Assembly (NCBI GenBank): GCA_937915975.1 | Contig: CALGGL010000204.1 | Location: 1-6,199 of the forward strand | Direction of reading: 5' to 3' | Origin: an uncultured Lachnospiraceae bacterium | GTDB taxonomy: Bacteria; Bacillota; Clostridia; Lachnospirales; Lachnospiraceae | Length of the DNA stretch: 6,199 nucleotides | In this document: piece by piece, positions 1 through 4,198 of the stretch | How the letters are laid out: each line of letters begins with the position of its first letter | Numbering within the stretch: the stretch's first letter is position 1 | The notes under the pieces: model-generated | Databases searched by the model: none | Told to the model about the DNA's origin: nothing | The model's input: the letters and a program-made list of their open reading frames with translations, nothing else | Position numbers and translations under genes: made by a program

Positions 1-1
1 C

Positions 2-91
2 GAAGCAACCACAACCGAGGCAGCTACAACGGAGATGACTACAACCGAGGCAGCCACAACAGAGATGACTACAACTGAGGCAACCACAACT
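2..91 (+). repeat. 15-bp in-frame tandem repeat, six copies
   Basis: Six consecutive 15-bp units (2-16, 17-31, 32-46, 47-61, 62-76, 77-91) each start GAA or GAG and encode E-A/M-T/A-T-T. Units two to five form a 30-bp higher-order repeat in which a GCA-type unit alternates with a GAGATGACTACAACY unit. The array may extend left of the window. Because the unit is a multiple of three, copy-number change would alter linker length without a frameshift. Confidence 0.9.
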
Positions 92-430
92 GAGACATCT
101 CAGACTCCGGATTCTACTATGGATGGATTATATGAATTCTATGAGATTCAGATAGGTGACAGAGTATTGACAAGAAAAGAGTACGAGGATGTAACCGGAA
201 CCTCGGCATCAGGTTATTCTATTGAGATTTCCGGAGATGATATTTTGTTAACAACTGACGGAGAAACGGAATATGACAAATATATCATGGAGGGAGATGA
301 AATTCTTGTAAACGGTGTCAAAGAGGAAAGTGTTGAGGCTATATATGATTCGGTTCAAAGGACTATTACATTGTATATGTATGCTGAAGACGGTAGTGTG
401 GAAAATGTAATTATATTTAAGAAAAATTAA
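2..430 (+). CDS. 3' end of a secreted/lipoprotein-like protein with Thr-rich linker (partial)
   Basis: The frame is open to the left edge, so the true start lies outside the window and the ATG at 35 is only an internal Met inside a repeat. The visible 142 residues begin with about 30 residues of repeated E-[AM]-[TA]-T-T units, a low-complexity Thr/Glu linker of the kind that tethers a surface domain to a lipid anchor or membrane segment. A compact C-terminal domain of about 100 residues follows. It is rich in beta-strand-like stretches (YEFYEIQIGDRVL, YSIEISGDDILLTTDGETEY, GDEILVNG, ITLYMYAEDGSVENVIIF), resembling the small beta domains common in clostridial lipoproteins that alternate strand and DG/GD turns. 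Function is not recognisable. An extracellular location is inferred from the linker, because the signal peptide would be outside the window. The gene ends in TAA at 428-430 and is followed by a strong terminator. Confidence 0.8.
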   Translation, partial: EATTTEAATTEMTTTEAATTEMTTTEATTTETSQTPDSTMDGLYEFYEIQIGDRVLTRKEYEDVTGTSASGYSIEISGDDILLTTDGETEYDKYIMEGDEILVNGVKEESVEAIYDSVQRTITLYMYAEDGSVENVIIFKKN

Positions 431-465
431 AATATGTGACACAGTATAATGACGCATATTGTAAG

Positions 466-549
466 CCGGGTCCGGCAAATATATTCAGGTGTTAAGCGAA
501 ATTAAGCTATGTGTATCTGAATATATCGGTCGGATTCGGTTTTTGTTTT
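466..549 (+). terminator. Long intrinsic terminator of the first gene
   Basis: A 74-nt hairpin: CCGGGTCCG (466-474) pairs with CGGATTCGG (531-539) including two G-T wobbles, G475/C476 pair with T530/G529, and after a 2x2 internal loop ATATATTCAG (479-488) pairs perfectly with CTGAATATAT (517-526). It is followed at once by TTTTTGTTTT (540-549), which fits rho-independent termination on the plus strand. The T tract overlaps the stop codon of the convergent minus-strand gene. There is no matching A run on the left side, so it is not clearly bidirectional. Confidence 0.8.
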
Positions 550-1315
550 AAAATGATTTGTCTACGAAGGGGATTGCTCTGTGAATGTAGGTTATATCTT
601 CTTTGGAATCATAGGAAAATGCTATATTGACGTTTACACGGTTATTATTCTGATATACAAATTCATCTATGTCTCTGCTATAGCCGTAGACACATATAAC
701 GTTGTCAAATTCTGCCCTGTCGACCTCTGTTGCATCGGTCTCATCAAGAAACCGGTTTATATAATCATCTATTTCGGCATCAATAAGCTGTCCCTTTTCC
801 TGACTTAAAAGATATATGTTTGTGTTTGCATTCATACCAAGCTTTTCGTAAATATCTACCAGCTTCTTTTTATAGGCATGGGCTGCAGTACCGTTACTTC
901 CCTTCAGATTGATTTCTACCATTATATAATCCTCGGTTTTTTCCTGTTCATACTTATCCTTTGTATTTAAAGAAATAATTTTTATTACGGTATCAGCCTG
1001 TTCGCCGTATTTCGAGAGAGTGGTTGTTTCGCTGTTGGCAACATCATCCTTTTTGCTGATGACACTGTAGCCTGAGGTTATCCCAAGCTCCTTGGCGAGA
1101 TTCTTTACCATGCTTTCCCGTATCCCTTCGCTTAGTTCCTCGTTTCCGTAATAAGCATATGCCTTAACCGTTCCCTCAGTCAGATTGCTTATATCCTCAC
1201 TCATAACCTGTTCAACCATCTTCTTTTCCCTGTCAATTGACGAATTAATAAAAAGCTGAAGCAAAATAGCTGCCCAGATGAGTACCAGCACATAAATCTT
1301 AGTTCTCTTATTCAT
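548..1315 (-). CDS. YwmB-family membrane-anchored protein (Pfam 'TATA-box binding-like')
   Basis: A 255-residue protein. An N-terminal hydrophobic segment (residues 7-24, YVLVLIWAAILLQLFI) after a K/R-rich start suggests a membrane anchor or uncleaved signal, with the rest outside the cytoplasm. The body has two alpha/beta halves. The C-terminal half fits the Firmicute YwmB pattern: a helical stretch ending NRFLDETDATEV, then VICVYGYSRDIDEFV (207-220), then the strand motif NRVNVNIAFSYD (225-236) and the end ITYIHRAIPFVDKSF. Length is close to the usual 240-260 for YwmB. The Pfam name 'TATA-box binding' comes from fold resemblance and does not imply DNA binding; the true function is unknown. 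I chose the ATG at 1315 because AAAGGTGG (1323-1330) lies 7 nt upstream and it precedes the membrane segment directly. The upstream in-frame ATG at 1369 has no comparable site. The gene is convergent with the gene to its left and divergent from tyrA. No clear promoter was found for it. Confidence 0.72.
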   Translation of the reverse strand: MNKRTKIYVLVLIWAAILLQLFINSSIDREKKMVEQVMSEDISNLTEGTVKAYAYYGNEELSEGIRESMVKNLAKELGITSGYSVISKKDDVANSETTTLSKYGEQADTVIKIISLNTKDKYEQEKTEDYIMVEINLKGSNGTAAHAYKKKLVDIYEKLGMNANTNIYLLSQEKGQLIDAEIDDYINRFLDETDATEVDRAEFDNVICVYGYSRDIDEFVYQNNNRVNVNIAFSYDSKEDITYIHRAIPFVDKSF

Positions 1316-1322
1316 AATAAAA

Positions 1323-1330
1323 CCACCTTT
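1323..1330 (-). promoter_or_regulatory. Ribosome binding site deciding the YwmB-family start
   Basis: Read on the minus strand this is AAAGGTGG, 7 nt before the ATG at 1315. It supports the 255-residue product over the 18-residue longer alternative. Confidence 0.75.
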
Positions 1331-1386
1331 CTGACATAAGCATTGCCACAATTTAAAATTGTTAATCATTTTTCTTTCCGTATTTC

Positions 1387-1415
1387 TTGACTATATAAAC
1401 CAACTAATCTATTAT
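1387..1415 (+). promoter_or_regulatory. Predicted vegetative (sigma-A type) promoter for tyrA
   Basis: TTGACT at 1387-1392 (5 of 6 to TTGACA) and TATTAT at 1410-1415 (5 of 6 to TATAAT) are separated by exactly 17 bp. Transcription would start near 1421-1423, giving a leader of about 195 nt that contains the whole palindromic element at 1439-1593 before the tyrA start. A second TATAAT at 1421-1426 has no acceptable -35 at the right distance. Confidence 0.6.
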
Positions 1416-1438
1416 ATTTTTATAATTTAACGTACCAG

Positions 1439-1593
1439 ATTACAGTTTCATAAGATTATATATGTATATATGCAGGTACTCTGGAGACGTCAGTACTTAA
1501 CGAGCTGCTTTAGACAGGGAGTTTAGTACTGTTACGTCGGAGGGTAGCGAGAGCGTGCCTGCGATATACATATATAATCTTATGAAACGTAAT
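1439..1593. repeat. ~155-bp near-perfect palindromic element in the tyrA leader
   Basis: The ends form an inverted repeat: 1445-1469 is the exact reverse complement of 1564-1588 (25 bp). After one bulged A (1444), ATTAC (1439-1443) pairs with GTAAT (1589-1593). The pairing continues inward as GCAGG (1472-1476) with CCTGC (1558-1562), TACTCT (1477-1482) with GGAGGGTA-side bases (1541-1546), GACGT (1486-1490) with ACGTC (1534-1538) and CAGTACT (1491-1497) with AGTACTG (1525-1531). The result is one long hairpin or cruciform with a side segment GCGAGAGCGTG. It contains no ORF of note and no T tract. It could be a MITE-like non-autonomous insertion or a structured leader RNA; the sequence alone cannot separate these. 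Confidence 0.8.
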
Positions 1594-1617
1594 ATTATAC
1601 AGAAAGAAGGAAGAAAA

Positions 1618-2454
1618 ATGACAGTTGGTATAGTGGGACTTGGTTTGATCGGAGGTTCATTTGCAAAGGCGTACAGTGATAATGACGATCATACGGTCTT
1701 AGGTTATGATATAAATAAGGATGTAATGGAAAATGCATTTAATGAAAAGGTTATCTCAGGTGAGCTCGGAGAGGGGAATATATCGGACTTAGACCTTTTA
1801 CTTATCGCACTTTATCCTGAGGACAGCGTAGAGTATTTAAAAAAGATGGCAAAGTTTATAAATAAAGATACCATGGTGATTGACTGCTGTGGTGTCAAGG
1901 GATATGTGTGTGAAAGATGCTTTCCGATTGCAAAGGAATACGGTTTTACCTTTGTTGGCGGGCATCCTATGGCAGGAAGACATTACTCGGGATATGATTA
2001 CAGTATGAAAAATATGTACAACGGTGCTTCCATGGTGCTTGTTCCTTCCGATTTGGGGGATGAGAAAACAATAGAAAGAGCTAAGCATCTTTTGTCACCG
2101 ATAAGATTCGGAACATTTACCATCTGCGATGCCAAGAGGCATGATGCTATGATAGCATTTACCTCACAGATGGCACATGTAGTGTCCAATGCCTATGTGA
2201 AAAGTCCGACGGCGAGAGACCACGACGGATTCTCTGCCGGAAGCTACAAGGACCTTACCAGGGTTGCATGGCTTAATGAGAATATGTGGACGGAGCTTTT
2301 TCTTGAAAATAAGGAGTGTCTTCTCACGGAGCTTAATTGCTTTATCAATTCCATATCAGAGTACAGAGATGCCATAGAAGAAGAGGATGCCGACAGGTTA
2401 AGAAAGCTTTTGCATGACGGAAAGATCTGCAAGGAAGAAATTGACGGAATATAA
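1618..2454 (+). CDS. tyrA: Prephenate dehydrogenase (tyrosine biosynthesis)
   Basis: TyrA oxidatively decarboxylates prephenate to 4-hydroxyphenylpyruvate in the cytoplasm, the committed step to tyrosine. The 278-residue protein has an N-terminal Rossmann fold with GLGLIGGS (residues 7-14). An aspartate at the end of strand 2 (LGYD, D31) suggests NAD+ rather than NADP+. Family landmarks are VGGHPMAG with the conserved His116, SQMAHVVSNA with His187, and the GFSAGSYKDLTRVA block (204-217), whose Arg (R215) lies in the region that contacts substrate in this family. WTELFLEN follows in the helical C-terminal domain. There is no ACT domain or fused chorismate mutase, so this is the short monofunctional form, near the low end of family length. 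The ATG at 1618 is chosen because AGAAGGAAG (1605-1613) precedes it and the Rossmann motif starts immediately. The reading frame can be extended to a GTG at 1555, but that lies inside the palindromic element. The gene stands alone; no other aromatic pathway gene is adjacent. Confidence 0.93.
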   Translation: MTVGIVGLGLIGGSFAKAYSDNDDHTVLGYDINKDVMENAFNEKVISGELGEGNISDLDLLLIALYPEDSVEYLKKMAKFINKDTMVIDCCGVKGYVCERCFPIAKEYGFTFVGGHPMAGRHYSGYDYSMKNMYNGASMVLVPSDLGDEKTIERAKHLLSPIRFGTFTICDAKRHDAMIAFTSQMAHVVSNAYVKSPTARDHDGFSAGSYKDLTRVAWLNENMWTELFLENKECLLTELNCFINSISEYRDAIEEEDADRLRKLLHDGKICKEEIDGI

Positions 2455-2473
2455 AAAAACACGATTTTATGCG

Positions 2474-2526
2474 GGTTGCAACCGCAGGTTGACACATTTC
2501 AAGCTGCCGGTTGGTAGCAGGTAACC
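2474..2526. promoter_or_regulatory. GGTT/AACC-rich region with a TTGACA box (possible operator/promoter of the XRE gene)
   Basis: Within about 50 bp are GGTTGCAACC (2474-2483, perfect palindrome), CAACC-GCA-GGTTG (2479-2491), GCTGCC-GGTT-GGTAGC (2503-2518, one G-T wobble) and GGTAACC (2520-2526). A perfect TTGACA lies at 2489-2494, but no good -10 is 16-18 bp downstream, so promoter assignment is weak. The hairpins lack a T tract and do not make a convincing tyrA terminator. Its position ahead of an HTH gene fits an autoregulatory operator (inference). Confidence 0.3.
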
Positions 2527-2540
2527 AAAAAAAATGATTA

Positions 2541-2600
2541 AATTAGCTCAACGGATGAAACAAATCATCGGATTAAAAATTTTTAAGGAGGGAGCTAATT
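2541..2600 (+). promoter_or_regulatory. Leader with nested inverted repeats and Shine-Dalgarno of the XRE gene
   Basis: AATTAGCTC (2541-2549) is the exact reverse complement of GAGCTAATT (2592-2600), which ends immediately before the ATG. Inside it GATGA (2554-2558) pairs with TCATC (2565-2569). The AAGGAGG ribosome binding site (2585-2591) abuts the 3' arm, 9 nt from the start, so the fold could affect initiation. It could instead be an operator. Confidence 0.5.
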
Positions 2601-3593
2601 ATGATAATGGCGGATAAGATTATCAGATTAAGAAAGAAAAACGGATGGTCACAGGAGGAGTTGGCAGATAAGCTTGATGTGTCACGTCAGGCAGTGTCAA
2701 AGTGGGAGGCTGCACAGTCTGTTCCCAATCTTGATAAGATTTTGCAGCTGAGTGTGCTCTTTGGAGTAACAACAGACTATCTGCTTAAAGACGAGATAGA
2801 GGACGAGGAATATACCGATAATGATGGCACTGACTCCATAAAAAAGATTACGCTTGGAGATGCAAATAAATATCTTGATACAGTTAAAGCTAATTCTAAA
2901 AAAACATCTTTTGCTACTTTTTTATGTATTATATCAGCGATACCTATGTTGGTTCTTATAGCACTTAGTCAGATAAAATCAGTCGGATTGTCTGAAGATG
3001 CGGCAGCGATTATAGGTGTAGGTTTTTTAATCCTTATAGTAGCGCCTGCGGTAGCGTTATTTATCTATGTGGAATCGGTAAATGAACCGTTTAAGTTCAT
3101 TGCTGAAGGGGAGTTTTCAACTGAATATGGTGTTAAGGGCATGGTTACGGAAAGAAAAAAGGAATATAAAAGTGAGCATACAAAGGACATTATCTTTGGA
3201 GTGATTATGTGTGTTATTTCGCCTGTTCCGCTTTTAATAGCTGCATTTTGGGATATTGATTTTGTTATGATACTTACGGTTGCGTTACTGCTTTTTATAG
3301 TAGGAATCGGAGTAATGAAGCTTGTCAAAACCAATTCATACTGGGATGCAATGTTAAATCTTCTTAGTGAAGAAGAGTTTGCAGAGGAAAGAAAAAAAGA
3401 GAATAAGCTTGTGGATAGTCTTGAAACTATATATTGGCTTGTTTTTACAGCTATTTATCTGACATGGAGCTTTCTTACCAATGATTGGGGTAAAACATGG
3501 ATTATCTGGCCGGTTGCAGGTGTACTCTTTGCAGCATATTCCGAGGTGATAGAAATGATTGTTGAAAAAAAGAAGGACAATTCCGAACAATAA
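2601..3593 (+). CDS. Membrane-bound XRE/Cro-type helix-turn-helix regulator
   Basis: The 330-residue protein has an N-terminal XRE domain (about residues 5-61) with the typical pattern IRLRKKNGWSQEELADKL and recognition helix SRQAVSKWE (28-36), followed by PNLDKILQLSVLFGVTTDYLL. An acidic linker (64-100) leads to six predicted membrane segments at about 103-123, 134-157, 196-216, 219-242, 276-293 and 299-321. The charged loops 158-195 and 243-275 and the KKK-rich tail all fall on the cytoplasmic side, matching the DNA-binding end. The membrane part contains a visible duplication: CIISAIPML (109-117) with its following segment and FKFIAEGEF resembles CVISPVPLL (204-212) and its following NLLSEEEF. 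The architecture is common in clostridia, but ligand and targets are unknown. The start at 2601 is supported by AAGGAGG at 2585-2591, rather than the second ATG at 2607. It probably acts as a membrane-tethered repressor or sensor, perhaps on its own promoter (inference). Confidence 0.85.
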   Translation: MIMADKIIRLRKKNGWSQEELADKLDVSRQAVSKWEAAQSVPNLDKILQLSVLFGVTTDYLLKDEIEDEEYTDNDGTDSIKKITLGDANKYLDTVKANSKKTSFATFLCIISAIPMLVLIALSQIKSVGLSEDAAAIIGVGFLILIVAPAVALFIYVESVNEPFKFIAEGEFSTEYGVKGMVTERKKEYKSEHTKDIIFGVIMCVISPVPLLIAAFWDIDFVMILTVALLLFIVGIGVMKLVKTNSYWDAMLNLLSEEEFAEERKKENKLVDSLETIYWLVFTAIYLTWSFLTNDWGKTWIIWPVAGVLFAAYSEVIEMIVEKKKDNSEQ

Positions 3594-3604
3594 TTTATAG
3601 AATA

Positions 3605-3633
3605 GAATATTACGACTCTTTGGCTCATATTAT
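3605..3633 (+). promoter_or_regulatory. Sigma-E-like (mother-cell sporulation) promoter match
   Basis: GAATATT (3605-3611) matches all of the Bacillus SigE -35 consensus KMATATT. After a 14-bp spacer, CATATTAT (3626-3633) matches 6 of 8 positions of the -10 consensus CATACAHT. A transcript would start near 3640, about 20 nt before the lipoprotein ATG. SipL in Clostridioides difficile is known to be sigma-E dependent, which fits the downstream gene. The two mismatches in the -10 and the AT richness keep this tentative. Confidence 0.45.
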
Positions 3634-3661
3634 GTAGTAAATAAAATTTGGGAAGTATGAT

Positions 3662-4126
3662 ATGAAAAAGAGTATGTTTAAAACAGGGCGCAGTGTTTTT
3701 TTGTTAACATTTGCGCTCTTTCTTTGCCTTATGGCAGTGGGCTGCGGCTTTAACAAAAAGGGTGAAAAAGAAAAAATGGAGTATACGATATGTGATGAAA
3801 CCAAAATCCCTGATGAGTTAAGAGATATTATTGAAGAAAAGAAAGCAGGAGTTTTCAAATTGAGCTATGTGAATAATGATGCCATGTATATTGCTGTCGG
3901 ATACGGAGCACATAACAGACAGAACCTAAGCGTTATAGTTGATGACGTATATAAAACGGACAATGCAATATATGTAGATACCAATCTTTATACCACCGAT
4001 GAAATTGATGTGGCAGGTTCCGCATCCGGGGGCGATGCCATAAGAGCGGGCGAGCCTTCCATGTATCCGTATGTAGTTATAAAATGTGATAAATATGACC
4101 TCCCTGTGGTTTTTGATGTGGATTGA
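3662..4126 (+). CDS. Small lipoprotein with a PrcB C-terminal-like domain
   Basis: The 154-residue protein has a lipoprotein signal: KKSMFKTGR, a hydrophobic core (11-24), and a lipobox AVGC with the predicted lipidated Cys28. It would be anchored on the outer face of the cytoplasmic membrane or, in a sporulating cell, of the forespore outer membrane. The mature domain has the order expected of PrcB_C domains: a strand YIAVGYGAHNRQNLSVIVDDV (76-96) in the place of the usual 'GEKPTGGY' turn, a following strand AIYVDTNLY, and a terminal YPYVVIKCDKYDLPVVFD (135-152). The stretch GSASGGDAIRAGEPS (119-133) is probably a flexible loop. PrcB-type domains assist a surface protease in spirochaetes; no such partner is visible here. 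The ribosome binding site GGGAAG (3650-3655) is modest. It starts 68 nt after the XRE gene and ends 72 nt before the SipL-like gene, and may be cotranscribed with the latter. The domain assignment rests on pattern only. Confidence 0.65.
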   Translation: MKKSMFKTGRSVFLLTFALFLCLMAVGCGFNKKGEKEKMEYTICDETKIPDELRDIIEEKKAGVFKLSYVNNDAMYIAVGYGAHNRQNLSVIVDDVYKTDNAIYVDTNLYTTDEIDVAGSASGGDAIRAGEPSMYPYVVIKCDKYDLPVVFDVD

Positions 4127-4150
4127 TATCATAAAAAGAAAACTTCGGGA

Positions 4151-4187
4151 ATATAATTATTTAAAAACGGAATTTTTATAATTATAT
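4151..4187 (+). repeat. AT-rich hairpin abutting the SipL-like Shine-Dalgarno
   Basis: ATATAATTAT (4151-4160) is the exact reverse complement of ATAATTATAT (4178-4187). Inside, AAAAA (4163-4167) pairs with TTTTT (4173-4177) around a CGGAA loop, with a 2-nt bulge. The 3' arm ends one base before GAGGAGG (4188-4194), the ribosome binding site of the ATG at 4199. A TATAAT lies at 4152-4157, but no -35 is correctly spaced (TTGATA at 4123 is 23 bp away). Confidence 0.55.
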
Positions 4188-4198
4188 GAGGAGGCATT

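Noticed and set aside
1316..1369. Longer start of the YwmB-family protein at 1369
   Set aside because: The extra 18 residues precede the natural K/R-plus-hydrophobic N-terminus and cover the AAAGGTGG site of the start at 1315.
1462..1500. Leader peptide MYICRYSGDVST with two Tyr codons, as a tyrosine attenuator
   Set aside because: No ribosome binding site precedes it, its start lies in the base-paired arm of the palindrome, and no terminator follows.
1439..1593. Invertible promoter switch (inverton)
   Set aside because: The terminal repeats would suit it, but no promoter is visible inside, the interior is itself palindromic so inversion would change little, and no invertase is nearby.
1439..1617. 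T-box riboswitch for tyrosine upstream of tyrA
   Set aside because: The expected antiterminator T-box sequence (TGGNACCGCG-like) is absent, there is no terminator with a T tract, and the region is a symmetric palindrome.
1555..1617. Upstream extension of TyrA to the GTG at 1555
   Set aside because: It would put coding sequence in the palindromic element and has no ribosome binding site; the ATG at 1618 has a good site and starts directly at the Rossmann fold.
3620..3647. Sigma-A promoter TTGGCT-16-TAAAAT before the lipoprotein gene
   Set aside because: Transcription would begin at or after the ribosome binding site, leaving no usable leader; the sigma-E-like match gives a better distance.
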